DNA from: Montifringilla adamsi
Lineage: Eukaryota; Chordata; Aves; Passeriformes; Passeridae
NCBI GenBank assembly: GCA_017590115.1
Contig: JAGGNK010013670.1
Coordinates: 700,016-764,015 of the forward strand
DNA: 64,000 nucleotides
Direction: 5' to 3'
The position numbers were made by a program, and so were the translations under genes. The notes beneath the pieces are model-generated. The model had not been told where the DNA came from, searched no databases, and was given only the letters and a program-made list of their open reading frames with translations. The stretch's first letter is position 1. Every line of letters begins with the position of its first letter. Positions 11,213 through 29,000 of the stretch are shown piece by piece.

Positions 11213-12240
11213 ACGACATGAACAGATGGATATGCAATTACAGCCTGGTCTTTACTTGCAGAAGAGCCCACCTGTGGCTGTGGATTCTGGGAAGCTCCAT
11301 GAGATGCCTTTACTGACACGTGATGTTATTTCTGGAGCTTCCCTGAAAAACCTCAAGTTGTGCTGTATTTTGTGAAGATAATGCCCATTCCACGAGACCC
11401 ACCGGGAGCAGTGCTGAGAGGCTTGGGAGCAGCAGCTGTTCCTCCCCTCGGTGGCGATGTCATTGATGATGCCAGCACAAAGCACAGGGACCGAGCAGAA
11501 CAGGCAGGGAAAGGCTGCTCTGACCCTGACATTCCCCTGTGGAAGGGGACAAGGTGTCCCTGTCCTGGCTCTCTGTCCAGGAGTACAGGCAGAGCCCCTT
11601 GGTTCCAGCTGTTCTTGGAGAAACAGCACCATCTATTTGCAGCACGAGAGGAGAGGGGACACAGTGGGTGCCCCTCAGCAGGACTAGAGATCCCACCCTG
11701 GAGCAGCAGCCTCTGCTGTCCTTGGTCATACTAGGACACTGCTGACCCCCAGACTCTCCTGCAGCCCTGGTGACACCTGGGGCTTGCTCCAGGGTCAGGG
11801 CAGGAGTTGCAGGACATGCCTGCAGGAGCAGTGTGGGGAGAGGCTCCAGGCTGGGGGCTCAGTTCAGCCTTGGGTCTCTCCTTCCCGGGTAGACTCTGCT
11901 CTTCTGCTCCCATGCACGGACACGAGGACTCGCACCCTGGGACCCCACCGGACTCAGCCATTCCCCACATTTCCCCATCACTGGCTCAGACAGGCTGCAG
12001 CTCCTGAGGCATCAGAGGTCCTGGGAAGGTGTTGGCCCCACAGCACCAAGGGGGAGAAAGCCAGACCAGCCCCAGCTTTGCTCCAGGGGCTGAACCTGTC
12101 CCTAACCCAGCCCATCCCCACCTCCAAACCTAGCTCAGAACCCCTCAGGATGGACCCCAACATGTTGTGAGTGACAGAAGTAACCTAGGACCACCTGTTC
12201 CAGCCTTACCATGAAACTGGGAGGAATGAAGAACATCTGG
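11213..12240. other. Intergenic DNA downstream of the coiled-coil gene
   Basis: No coding region, RNA gene or clear repeat recognised. Open frames here are short, GC-driven and lack splice-linked partners. Confidence 0.5.
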
Positions 12241-12246
12241 TTTATT
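12241..12246 (-). promoter_or_regulatory. Polyadenylation signal of the coiled-coil gene
   Basis: TTTATT on the plus strand reads AATAAA on the minus strand, about 110 nt downstream of the minus-strand stop codon at 12354-12356, the only perfect hexamer that close. Inferred to end the transcript. Confidence 0.65.
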
Positions 12247-12353
12247 AAACCTGCTGGGAAAAGCAGACTGAGAAAACTCAGCCCAAGGTGCTCCTGCTGG
12301 GGAAAGGGTACAGGGGGTGGCCTGAGGCCTTCGAAGCTCACATGGAGAAACCA

Positions 12354-15300
12354 CTACTTTTTCTTGCGACTTCTGGTGTTCATTCGGATCAGCTGCAGCC
12401 CCTGCTTCTTGATGTCCTCCCGGCTGGGGATGTAGTCATGGTCTTCGTCCTCAAAATCCAAAGTGTCTGGAGGGGAGAGTGGAGAGGAGGGGCTGGGGAG
12501 GGTCTGGAGGTTGTGCCCATGTCCCTGGGAGAGCTGGCACATTTTGTTGGGCTCGTGGGATACAGGAGAGTCCTCATGGGCCTTTCCACCCCAGCAACCC
12601 AGGGTGACCTGTGGGACCTGGTGATGCCACCACTGTGGCCCATCTCCAACACTGCTGGGGCTTCCCGTAAAGGTCTGGAGCTGCAGTGTGGTGGGCACAG
12701 CTCCTGCTTTGCTAAAGAAAGGTGGTGAGCTGCCAAAAGCTCTTTGCTTCTTCCAGGAGCATCCACAGGCAGAACCAAGCACTGATTATTCTTCACAACC
12801 AGGTGATTTTGGAGATGAGGGTGCTCCATCTTGCACCACAACATCTCTCCTTGTTCCTGCAGTGGCTTGGTGCTCATCCTGTCACCACCTGCCTTTGTTC
12901 TCCCCCACTCCTGCCTAAAAACACCACCCACGACTGAAGCCTTGGAAACAGCCAAGGTCAGCCTCAAGACCTGGAGGCAATTTGTGGGTTGGTGTCCACT
13001 GGGCCAGTGGGAGACAGACAAGGACTCCCAAAAATCCCAGGGGGCAAGGGCTGGGACAGTCACTGTGGGACATGTCCCCACTGTGCTCTCCTACCATCTT
13101 CCATAGCGTCTTCATCCTCAAAGGAAATCCTCAGGTTCTGTGTTTCATCCGCAGTTCTTTTCTCCAGAAGGTTCCTGACCTTGGCAAAAGTCTGTGAAAG
13201 ACAGCCTGGGCTAAGCGTTGGGGGGCAGGTGGGTGTTGCAACCCAAGGGTGCCACACCTGAGCACCATGGGTTGGCACCATGGGTGCCTGGTGCCATCTG
13301 GGGCTGAGCTGCTCCATGGCTCTTCCCTGTGGCCTTGCTGAGGAAGGATGGCTTGGGTGGCTGTCTGTGAGGGCCCTGTGTGTGTCCCCAGGGTCACTGA
13401 GGGCCGAAGCCCCCGTACCTCACTGTGCTCATCAGTGCTGTCCTCAGGCCGGGCTGCCACCTTCTCCTTCAGGGACTGCAGCTTCTGCTCACAGTGCTGC
13501 AGCTTCTGCTCCAGCCCCACCACTGCACCAGAGTCCTGGGGGAGATAGAACCACCTTGGTGGGGACAGCCAGGCCCTGGTGGCAGTGGCAGCCGTGCCAG
13601 GTGTCCCCGTGCTGCAGTGCCTGCAGGGGCCTGCTCCCCTGGAGCCCCGTGGTACCTGGCCAGGGATGCCCTGCAGGCGGAGGAACATGTTGTCAATGAT
13701 GTTCTCAAACTCGATTAGGCGCTTCTGGTTCTTCAGCATCTGGGCTCGCATCTGCTCCAGCCGGGCCTCTTCCTGCTTTAGGTTCTCCCTCAGCTCCTCC
13801 TCCCGCAGCCTGGAGCCAGCCACACTCACATCACACAGCTGCAGAGCGGTGCAGGGGCACCCCAAAGCTGCTCCAAAAGCTGTTCAGGTTGCCCCATCCC
13901 CAACTACAGGCCAGCTCCATGCTGCTGGCAGCACTTCCCACCAAGCAAGGAGAAAGGGAGCTCCTGGATCCCAGTGGGAGCTTTGGGTGCTCTGCCAGCA
14001 GCAGAGCTGGGAGCTCAGAAACCCTCCCGGTGCAGGAGAAGTGCGTGGCTGCAGTGGGGTGGAGGTCAGGGTGCCTGTTGGGACATGTCCCCCCCAGAGG
14101 TGGTGGCCTGGCTGGCACAACTGTGAGAGGCCAGCAGCACCTGGTGGTGCTGACGGGCTGGTTAAACTTCAGTTTAGCCTGCTTCGACTCCAGCTCCTCT
14201 AGTGTCTTCTTCAGCACGTTCTTCGTCTCGTTGCACTCGTTGATGTGCTGCTGCAAGTTCCCCAGGGATTTCCTCTGTGCCTGGATGCTGCTGGGGATGT
14301 CCTGGCCAGGGGAGACACAAGGACTCAGCCCAAGGTGCTCCTGCTGGAAGCAGGGTCTCGGGGGGTTACAGCACCATGGAGCTCTGTAGTCTCTGCTCAT
14401 GGAGAGGGGCAGTGCCTGCCTGCAAAGAGGGGCTTTGTGGGGCTCCAGGGAGAGAGAGCAGAGAGGTTGCAGCTCCCCAGCGCTCCAGCAGCCCCAGGTT
14501 TTAGCAGGGATGGGATTTTCATTACCCAGAGGCAGGAGCACTGCAGGGCAGTCTTTGCCTTCTCCATCTTGTCGGTCACAAAGGCCTCACGCTGCATCTT
14601 GGCCATGGCGGCCTCCACGTCAGCACCTGGGGTGGTAGGGAAGGAGCAGGGCAGGATGTCCGTGTCTGTGTTCACATCCCCCCACCCTGCCCCCTGCCAG
14701 GCACTCACCCACCAGCGCTTCCGAGGAGCTCTGGTCCTGCTCTGCAGAGAGCATGGACACAGCTTGCTGCAAGGACAGTCACTGTCACCCCTGGGGGCTC
14801 AGCACTGCAGGCTGCCCCCTGCCCCTGGCCCTGCCTGCCCCACAGCCCAGCTCACCTGCCCCACACCCCCAGCCCTTCTTGCCCCACAGCCCAGAGCACC
14901 TGCCCCACCGCCCAGCTCACCTGCCCCACAGCCCAGCTCACCTGCCCCACACCCCCAGCCCTTCTTGCCCCACAGCCCAGAGCACCTGCCCCACCGCCCA
15001 GCTCACCTGCCCCACAGCCCAGCTCACCTGCCCCACACCCCCAGCCCTTCTTGCCCCACAGCCCAGTGCACCTGCCCCACAGCCCAGCTCACCTGCCTCT
15101 GCTGCTTTTCGCTCTCCTCCTGGTGCCGGAGGCTCTCAATGTGCTTCCTTTGCTCAGCCAAGGACTGGTCCCTGAGCTGCTTCTCCACACGGACCTGGGG
15201 TCCCGCCTCGGCCATGAGTTTCTGGAGCATAACAGAGAAGGGAAGAGTTGCTGCCAAAGATAGTTGGAGCTTTCTACAGATTGGTTATTAGGTTCAAGTA

Positions 15301-17718
15301 TTGGTTTAGATTGAGATGTGTGAAGAAATTCCTCCCTGTGAGGGTGGTGACACCCCGGTACAGGGTGCCCAGAGGAGCTGTGGCTGCCCCTGGATCCCTG
15401 GAAGTGTCCAAGATCAGATTGGACAGGGTTGGAGCAACCTGGGAGAGTGGAAGGTGTCCCTGCCCATGGCAGGGGCTGGAATGAGATGAGCTTTAAGGTT
15501 CCTGCTAACCCAAACCATTCCATGAATCTGTGATTTGAGATACTGGATGAGCTCCTGGGATGCCCAGTGTCAAAAGTTATCCCAGTCCATGCAAACAGGC
15601 TGTGAAGGAAGCTTGGTGAGGCGGGCTGGGGTGTGGGACACACTGCCTTTGCCATGGCTGGTACTTCAGACAAGCTGACCCCAGTCCCAGGGGACAAGAG
15701 GGAGACCTGGGAGAACCTATGGAGGCCTCTGGGTGCTGTGGGCAACCTCAGCTCCATCTCTTTTGCCCCTTGCTGAAAGAAGGCTCTCAGGCCCAGGTAC
15801 GTGGTGCTGTCTGAGGGCACTGAGGGGTGGGAAAGGGCCCCACTTATCTCACCTTGATGACATCGTTGGCTTTGAGGCTAGTCCGGGGTGTGAGCTCCTC
15901 GTGGTACATCACAGTCATCCCAGACAGAAGGTCTAGGTATTGAGGCAGGTACACCAGCTCCTGGCACACAGGGAGCCACAGCACGTCACCCACCGGGGTC
16001 CCCCGTGCTGTGACAGGGCACAGAAGGGACCAGCAGGGTATCCCCTGGGACACAGCCCCTTGGGCACCCCGTGCCTTTGCAGGGAGAGCAGGTGAAACAC
16101 TGGCACAGTGAGGGGGAGCTCACCCTCCTCAGGACTTCCTGCAGCCTCAGGTACAGGTTGGTCACGATCTCTCCACTGTGAATTTTCATGAGCATCTTCT
16201 CGATGTCATTGCCCAGCTGGCGAATGGTCTTGAGCAGACACAGGGGGAAGACACAAAGTGACTACGTGTGCCAAGCCCAGTGCCCAGCTGGGGGTGCAGG
16301 GGCTGGATTAAAGCCCCCATGGGTGCTGGCACACCAGGAAGGGCTCCCAGCTACCTGCAACTGTGGCTCTTGCCACTTAGGATCCGTCTCAGCATCCTGC
16401 AGATCCTGCAGGTGCCTCTGGCGCTCATCCCTGGCTTGGCTCCACTGCTTCAGCTGGTGCAGCAGCATGTCACACACCTTCACCTGGTCATGGACTTTGG
16501 CCTCGATCTTCTTTATGACCACCTGGATAGGCATGAGACCACTTTCCAGGCTGGATGCTGCAGGAGAAGGGGGTGCTGCCCAGAAAACTCCCCCCAAGGT
16601 AGAGCTGGGGACACTGAGACACTGATCCAGGATGTTGTCACTGGTTTGACAAGATGGTGTCTGGGAAAGCTTTGCTCTGGGGGCTGGCTGGGGTAAGGCA
16701 AGGGTGGGCAACTGCTGGTGGCAGGGCTGGGCTGGGCTTAGGGACTCTGCATAACATGGAGCAGGGCTGGGGATCAATAAAATCGATCAGGGCCCAGATG
16801 GGGATGTTATCAGAGAGCAGCAGCAGCGCTCTGTCGTTGCACGAGGCCTCTGGGCAAAGGCAGCTCTGTGAGCACAGCGCCTCAATCTCCACGGGTTTGT
16901 AACCAGGGCACAACCTTGGGACAGGCAGTGAAGGGCAGAGACAGCATCTCTGCCAGGGATGCAACTGCACCCTGTAGGAACACGGGCAGTGCCAGGACAT
17001 GGGGAGTGGGACAGCCAGGAGGTCTGCTGGGACAAAGGGGCTGCATGGATAGGTCCCATGGGACCAGACGTGAACACCCTGTGCCTCCACAGCAGCCCTG
17101 CAGGGTTGTCCTGGTGCTGGTAGCATGTCCCTCTGCCATGCACTGTTCTTCTCAGTGTCCCCAGAGCCCCAGCCCCTGCTCGCAGCCCTGCCGTTACCTC
17201 CAGGCTCTCAGTGGCTGAAACGAGCTCCTGGCCCTCTCCGAAAGCATCCTTAATGGGGAGTTTGTTGTACTGTGGGCAGGGGAGGGACAAAGATGGTCAC
17301 TGTCAGCCTGGGAACGACACATCTTTTCCTGGCCTGTGCTGCCAGCTCCTGGAGGAGCTGGGGGCGCAGGGCCAGCACCAGGAAGGGGTGCAGCAGGAGG
17401 GACCTGCTGGTACCTTCAGGACAAAGTCCAGGACACTGGAGTCCTCCTGCAAGGCCGCCTTAAGGCTGGGGAGCAGCTCCCTGTTCTGCCGGAGCTTTTC
17501 CTCGCAGGACTGAGCGAAAATCTTCCTGCCTTGCTCTGGGGGACATCAGGCAGCCGATGGTACCACGTGGGACGAGGGGGCTGTGACCCCCCTGTCCCCA
17601 AGCGGCCCGAGGCAGCACCTTGCAGGCCCACGAGGACACGCATCTGCTGGCTGCGCTGGCTCAGGTCGGCCTTGGGGCCCCGCGTGCTGCCGGGGGCCTC
17701 CATCCCTTGGCCCACCAT
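12354..17718 (-). CDS. Coiled-coil protein of the ODAD/CCDC183 type, 534 residues, 14 exons
   Basis: Minus-strand exons in coding order: 17718-17619, 17535-17414, 17269-17198, 16522-16355, 16228-16124, 15960-15853, 15221-15093, 14766-14709, 14626-14526, 14301-14141, 13809-13656, 13535-13419, 13191-13095, 12466-12354 (stop TAG). All use GT-AG junctions and total 1605 nt, closing in frame. The protein is almost wholly charged helix: an N-terminal LQEQGRKIFAQSCEEKLRQN, long heptad segments (QVRVEKQLRDQSLAEQRK; LREEELRENLKQEEARLEQM), an acidic patch (SFEDEDAMEDDTLDFEDED), then YIPSREDIKKQ and a basic end RSRKKK. There is no signal peptide or catalytic domain. This matches the outer-dynein-arm docking-complex family (CCDC63, ODAD1, ODAD3, CCDC183). 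My best guess is CCDC183, whose human length I recall as also about 534, but orthology is unproven. A start in another frame at 17852 was not used. A ciliary or sperm-flagellar role is inference. Introns are short. Confidence 0.8.
14839..15105 (-). repeat. 86-bp tandem repeat carrying copies of a 5' splice-site word
   Basis: About three copies of an 86-bp unit (for example 'ccacacccccagcccttctt' at 14861, 14947 and 15033) lie in the intron right after the exon 15221-15093. On the gene's strand the perfect donor word CAGGTGAG occurs six times: plus coordinates 14851-14858, 14916-14923, 14937-14944, 15002-15009, 15023-15030 and 15088-15095, with spacing alternating 65 and 21. The last is the genuine donor in the coding frame. 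Confidence 0.9.
15296..15537 (+). mobile_element. CR1 retrotransposon 3' end
   Basis: Plus-orientation CR1: 'gaagaaattcctccctgtga', 'gtgcccagaggagctgtggc', 'tgtccctgcccatggcaggg', ending 'aaaccattccatgaatctgt', close to the CR1 3' tail. It lies in an intron of the coiled-coil gene, antisense to it. Confidence 0.9.
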
Positions 17719-17852
17719 TCCCAAGTCCCTGTAGGACAGATGCCGAGGCCCTGCTGCCCCGGGAGGTGTCGCAGCGTTGTGACCGCAGGGTTCCACTGTG
17801 GAACTGTCACCGTGGCACTGTCAACTGCCACCAGCGCCTCCTGCTCAGACAT

Positions 17853-20439
17853 GGTCCAGCCCCCTCCTCAACACTTCTGTAGGGAACAGTTTAATTAACA
17901 ACTGATTAATGAGCTCTTGGGAGGGGGGCAGAGAAGCATTGCAGCTTTGTCTTCCATTGTCGTGGCAGTGGCAGCTGTCAGGGACCATTCTGGGCCCCAC
18001 CAACAGGGCAATTCCAGGGCAAACACATGTGTATCCAAACAAACCAGCAGTGCTCTCCTGGAAGCTGCCAGCTTATTTAAATGCCCACCTATTTGAAAAT
18101 TCCAGTTAATTAGCCAGGACATGGTTGTGCAGGAAGTTATGCTCTTGGAACGGGCAAAGACAAATCAGTTACCAATCCTGAGCTTTATTCTGATGCTCAC
18201 TATACGTTCTTGCTGAACTACAAACACAACAAGAAATGCCAGCATGTATCTTTATTTGTCCATAAATAAACTCAAGCTCCCTCTACCAGAGAAAATCCTA
18301 GATGTTTGGATTTGCAGAAAAAGACTTTATAAATAAACTGCCTTCCTTGCACCAAACTCGTGAATCAGCTTAGATTCAGGTTCTGGAACTCCAGATGTTT
18401 AACCTGCTGCCGTTCTGTTGTGCTCAAGGTGTTAAACACAGCAAATCAAGAAATTAAAGAATTGTGAAATCAGGTATTACTGACACAATATCCTCTGAGG
18501 CTCTTGCTCAGCACCTTATTTGCATATTTATGAATTGCATGTTAGTGCTAATTTCCAGTGACAAGCTAAATATCAACATGATCATCTTCAGTGCTTCCCA
18601 ACGTGTGTCTGGAGAGAGGGGCACGTGAAGGCAGCAGCCCAGGGCGGTACCCAGGGGAGCTGCCTGTGCACACAGAGCTGTCCACACTGAGCCCTGTCTG
18701 CCTGGCATATCCTGTCACTACACCCCTGCATTTACTAGGCAGCTTTTAAACCCCTGAGAGCAAACAAAAGCATTTTAAAATGGATAAAGTGGTTCAAGAA
18801 TCTCTTTTTCACCTGCCCTCAGCAAAACTGAAGCTCTAGAGAGGCAGATCCTCCCAAAATACTGCTGAAGAAATTGATCCCGGCCTTGCACAAGTGCACA
18901 CAAATTGGCTGCTGCCAAAATCCACTCCCAAGGGGCAGCATTGGACTGAGGCTCAAGCCCTGCAGCCACCTCACATGCCAAACCTCCCCTCCTCCAGCTG
19001 ATTTCCACTCTCCCTGATGAAATTCCAGGAAATTCACAATGAGTTAAAGGTGCAGAGGAAAGGTCAGCAGCACAAACCCAGCTCTGTTAAGTGTCACAGA
19101 AGAGGGGAGTCTCTGGAAGGCACGAACAACCAAAGAGCACCAGGCTCACCAGGGAGAGATCTCCTCCCTGGCTGGCCCACAGCTCCTCACCTGCTGCCTG
19201 CTATCTGCATGGAAACAGGAATGTCATATTAAAGGCTCCTCAAATTCCTGCTGATTTAGCTTTTAGTCACTGAACCATATCTGCTTTGCCTGGTGGTTTG
19301 TATTTTTAGTATCTCCTTCCCCCATTGCTGTCCTCTCTTCCCCTTTTCTTTGCAATACCCCAGTTCAACTTTAAATCATTTGTTTAACACAGCTGCAGCA
19401 AGATTTAACAGAATTAGCAAGAACTATATCCCATGCCTCAGGAGCTGGCTGGTAATTCCGTGCATGGATTAGAGAGCAGCAAAAAAAAAAAGGACAGAGG
19501 ATAAAGGACAGCTGCCAGAATTGTTCTGTTGCACTAAAAAGCAAAGGGGCACACACAAACAATTCCTGCTGGGAATTACTGTCCAACAAAAGCCTGTCTG
19601 GCTCCATGGCCAGAGGCCACCACTGCCTGAGATTCATTTTATCATGTGAAAGCAGCAGCTCCCAAGTACAGGCTACTCCCTCAGCCTAAAAAGCATTGCC
19701 ACAGCCAGGGATATCTCCTCTACTATTAATAAAAATAAGTATCTTATTTTTTTCTGTATCTATAATATATAAATAGATGATCATTTGTTTTTATTAATGT
19801 AGCTAAATATATTCTACAAATAAGTTATTTGGAGAACATCATCCCTACATCAGCAAGTGCTGCTACAGCCAGTGAAGGAATTCTTTATGAATGGTCCTTT
19901 GAAGTACTTTAATTACCAAGTAGCCAACTATGGAAGCTTAAGTCAGTTTTCATGCTGCCAAGACACTGATTTCTAGACATGATCCACACTGCACCTGTTT
20001 AGAAGAGAAAATGCAGCTCTCTTTTCTTGAGGTCCCTCTCCTCACATACAAAGCCACTCCTCCATGAACAGTGCAATCTTCCGCTCAACACTGACAACCT
20101 GAGGGTAGAAACAATTGGCACCAAATCACTCAAACACTCTTCAACAGCAACCCTGAAACTAAAGAAAAGCCAGAGTAACCTTGTACCACACCCTAACTCA
20201 GTCCTTATTAGTGCAACTCTGACACAAAATCTTCTTACAGGCAAAGACATCTGTAAACCAAGCAAGTGTAAAATGACAAAAAAACCCAACCCACACTGCA
20301 TGGAAAAATCCCAAAGGATTAGTGTCAGAAAATATTTGGCAGCAAGAGATTGGAAAAAACCATGAAGGCTAACAGAAGATTGGCTACACCAGTCACTGCG
20401 GGGAGGTCGTTGAAGCAGATCTGCTGCAGGAAGATTTTG
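17853..20439. other. Region between the coiled-coil gene start and SBDS stop
   Basis: AT-richer DNA with no recognised coding frame. Part is presumably the SBDS 3' UTR. Minus-strand polyadenylation hexamers occur at 19908-19913 (ATTAAA), 19789-19794 (AATAAA) and near 18250 (AATAAA). The rest, about 17900-19700, holds nothing I can assign. Confidence 0.5.
19789..19794 (-). promoter_or_regulatory. SBDS: Candidate SBDS polyadenylation signal
   Basis: TTTATT reads AATAAA on the minus strand about 650 nt beyond the SBDS stop, within an AT-rich block. ATTAAA at 19908-19913 is an alternative, nearer site. The choice is inferred. Confidence 0.4.
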
Positions 20440-25144
<4,705 letters not shown>

Positions 25145-26061
25145 CTAGTGTGACTCTTGGTGTTGCTGCTGGAGGGCTGAAGGGCATCCCCTTAAGCCTT
25201 TGCTCTGATAACTTGAGTAACAGCCAGTACGAGTTTCCAGCCTCTTGGAAATACTTGGATTCCGTGCTCTCGACTGATATCTGCAAAAACAAGATCTAAA
25301 CTGCAGATGACAGTAGAAGGGTGTTAGCTGTGTTCCTCAGTCAATAAATATCACAAACCAGCCTTTTTGGAGTGCCCAAATATTCCATATGAAATAGATA
25401 TTCCCAGACACCCTGCAGGTGCTGCATTCCTGGCTGTACCCTGGCTTACTGTGCCCTGAATGTTCTGAACCAACCTGAAACATCTCAGTGGTTCCAAATC
25501 AAGCTTCACTTGCATCACAGAATTCTGTGAAAGTGTTTCTAATTGAATCCATGTTTCAGTCTGCTCTTGAAACTCTGTTGGTAATCAGCGTGGCATCAAA
25601 TGTGTGTAAGCAAGGGTTGTGTTCAGCAGAACGTTCTGTGCAGGTGATTTCCTCCTTGGACTGGAGCTTTCTCATTCCAGAGAACTGCAGTTGTTTGGTT
25701 TGTGTAAAACTAAAGCCAGTATGATCCACTGGATGTTTCATGAGGACTTTTTCCTTTCAGACACTTGGACAGCACAAGTATTTTCTGCTTTTCCTTGTAA
25801 CAGAGCTGCCCTAGCAAGGAAAAACCCCGAGTTTCCCTCTGACAGTATGGAATGCTAGCTTGGAGCTCATCTGACACACCTGAGGAGGTGAAGGCTTCTT
25901 GGTTCAATTTTAGTGCCTTGTCTTTAGCCAGAAGCTGTTTTCTGCAAAGCCTGGGCAATAGCTGATGATGTGAGGCTGTGGGTACTGTGTGATTATTTTG
26001 TGTGTACTCATTCCATATTCACTCTGTAGGAACCTGTGCCATTCCAGCTTTAGATGTCTCA

Positions 26062-29000
26062 ATGGATATGTGGAGCTACTTCCATACTTGCCTGGTGTCC
26101 ATATGGCTGCACAGATTTTACATCTATTCTGCTATTGCTTTTGGGATCAGCCTTTGGATTGTCATTCATTTCACCACCACCAGAACCAAAAGGAAGGTAA
26201 TTGAGCCTGTCAGCACTTCTCTCTGAGAAGACCCCAAAAACCTGGGTGGAAGTGAGTAGTTATTGGATAAAGACACCTGCTGTGGGCCTGCTGAGGGTGT
26301 TGCAAATCCCAGATGCAGTTTGGTTATCTGGTTATGATCCTCAGTCTGGCTTGTTTGTGTCTGTGGGTCACTAAATGCTCTTGTTGCTCTGACGTTGGGG
26401 CAGAGCTCAGCAGGACACACCTCACACTGTTCCTGGAAGAATGTGTCCCCCTGCATTGCTCTGTCACTCCAGGTAAACCCCTCTGCTTGTGCCCAGTGTT
26501 TGCACCTTCCTGTTTTCATGATGCTAATAACAGGGTTGGGCTGGTTTTGGGATGGGAGGAATTAAGCCATTCAGGAGCTGAAAACCTCCTCCTTCAGGTG
26601 GGTGAAGATCTGCTGCAGGACTTGGGAGGTTCACCTGGATCCTGCTACCTCCCAGACAAGTGGGTATTGTAGCGTGACTTAGGTCAGGAAAACGGGTTCT
26701 GGTGTCTTTGTCTGGAGATGAGAGGAACCAAAATGCTTTGACGGTTGCTGAGAGTGGCTCCAGGATTTGAATTTTACACGTTCTTGGTTTGACAGCCCTT
26801 GGAGAAGGGACTGCATGTGACACTGCTCTTGTTTCACAGGGTGAGAAATCCCATGAGAATCCCTCTTCCCCCGAGGGAACATCAGACAAAATGGGAAATG
26901 GATGTGCCCCCCGTCAGGTGCAGAGGGTCCATGTTGCTGGAGTGAAGATTTTCTATGGCTCTCAGACTGGCACAGCAAAGGTATCTGTACTTTTGTCTGT
27001 ACTTTCATTGCACATCTGTGAAATTGCTTTGAAATAGTGTTGGGATCTGAGAACATTGCTTGCCTTAAAACACTGCCATGGGTATAGATCTGGGAGTTCA
27101 TTAGCACATTCATTAGCTTCTTACAATCATTGCCCGACATGCAAGATAAGTGAAAAATTAAATAAAAATAACAATTTTCCTCCTCCCCTTAAGCAAGGTA
27201 TGCAGTAGATATTGATTATAAAGCTAGAAGTTAACTCTTGCGCTATAATTTTAATTTTCTAGCAAGGCTTTATAGAGAGAAGTGCTGGGTTTGGTGTTTT
27301 CTCATGAAGAAATGTAATTTGTGTGTGTAACTGTGACATTGTAATGTTGTAACTCTCAGCCAGTGTACTCCATCTTTGTTTTAATGTGAGGAATTGCAGT
27401 GCCAGTGTCCAGGCCTCCTGTGTCATTATTCTTCTTGTGCTGGGAGGAGTCTTGTGGCTGGGCACAGCAGGGCTCGTGTGGCTTGAAGTAATTGATAACT
27501 TCCAATTTTTCTTTGTTCAGAGATTTGCCAAAGCTCTGGCTGAAGCTGTTACTTCCCTTAACTTGCCTGTGGAAGTCATTAACATGGGAGACTATGATCC
27601 AGAAGATGGGTTAGTAGAGGAGGTGGGTATGGCATAAACACCAGTAATAAGTACAAGTTTTTCCTGGGATTGTCAAGGCTATTTCCCTCTTGTATTTCTC
27701 TCCTGTTGTTCTGGAAAGCCCCAAAGCTTCGTGTTGAATTGCTTCCCTGCCTATGCAAATGTAGCCCATCACCCCTCAGCAGAAAATACCTACATTTTGA
27801 GAATTTCAAAGCACCAGATGAACATTTTGCTGTGACAGTGACTCTGTGTGAGCCAGTTCTGTAACTCAAGGGTGAGCTGGGTGAGAGTGGCTGCCCCAGG
27901 TGCTTTGTACACCTGGGCAAGTTTTAGACCAGAACTAGAAGGTGGTGATGCTTCTGCAGCCTTTAGAGGCTTTTGAGATAGAAACTCCTTGTGAGGTATA
28001 TTTATGTGTAGTAATCCTTGATGGGTGTTTCTTCCATGAATGTTGATAGTTGCTCCTTGAGAGTTTTAATTAATCCTAACAAGAAGTTTTGCTGGAAACT
28101 GCATGCTGGGAATTCCTTCAGGAATTGCCAGCATTTGATACTGCCCCTAACACACCTGTAAATGTGAGGTTGAGTTTGAAATATTTATCCATGGGGCACT
28201 TCCCTGATGAAGGAGTTGGGTCAGGAAGCTGCTGATGGGGCTGGATGTCTACTTTTCTCTGTCACTGTGTCCCTGTTGAGCTTGACCTCTCTCTGTTAAT
28301 TTAAGGTGCCGTGCAGGTTGTTCAGCACCCTTGGGATTGTCACCTGTGCCATCCCACCCAAACTGGAGACAGCCTTGTCTTTTGATTTCTCCCAGCTGCC
28401 TGGCTGTTGTAACTCTTTGCTTTAGAAGAAGGTTCTGGAAAATGCAGTGATTTCTTTTTCCCTCCTGTCCTGTTTGTGTGACCAGACAAGCAGCAGGAAC
28501 ATCTGTGTGTTCCTGGTGGCCACCTACACCGAGGGGCAGCCTCCAGAGAGCGCAGCCTGGTTCTGCAAGTGGCTGGAAGAGGCAGCCAATGACTTCCGTG
28601 TTGGGAAAAGCTTCCTGCAGGGCTTGAGATATGCTGTGTTCGGGCTGGGGAACTCGGCCTATGTGGATCACTACAACACAGTGAGTGTCCCTCGAGCTCC
28701 CTGCTTGGCTTCTGCTCCTCGAGAGCCTCAGCTGCACGAAGTGCATCCAACCTGAATGAGGCTGGTGGTCTGTGTGGGAATTGCAGATGTTGTGCTGACT
28801 GGGTGAGGCCCTCGGTTTAGGGCATGGGCAGAATCTCAGAGCCATTGAGCTTGGAAAAAACCTCCAAGATCACTGAACCCACAGTGTGCCTGATCCCCAC
28901 CTTGTCCCCAGCCCAGAGTGCTGAGTACTACATCCCTGGGCACTTCAAGGGATGGGCACTGCAAACCTCCCGGCAGCCCCTTCCAGTGCCTGAGCACCCT

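Noticed and set aside
6780..12240. miR-142 hairpin, which lies near SEPTIN4 in human 17q22
   Set aside because: The mature sequence beginning CATAAAGTAGAAAG was looked for and not found on the plus strand; it is probably outside the window.
14839..15105. CRISPR-like direct repeats
   Set aside because: Units are contiguous without unique spacers and lie in a eukaryotic intron; this is a minisatellite.
17661..17852. Alternative start MSEQEALVAVDS for the coiled-coil gene
   Set aside because: Its frame does not match the frame that splices into the next exons; the start at 17718 gives a full in-frame product.
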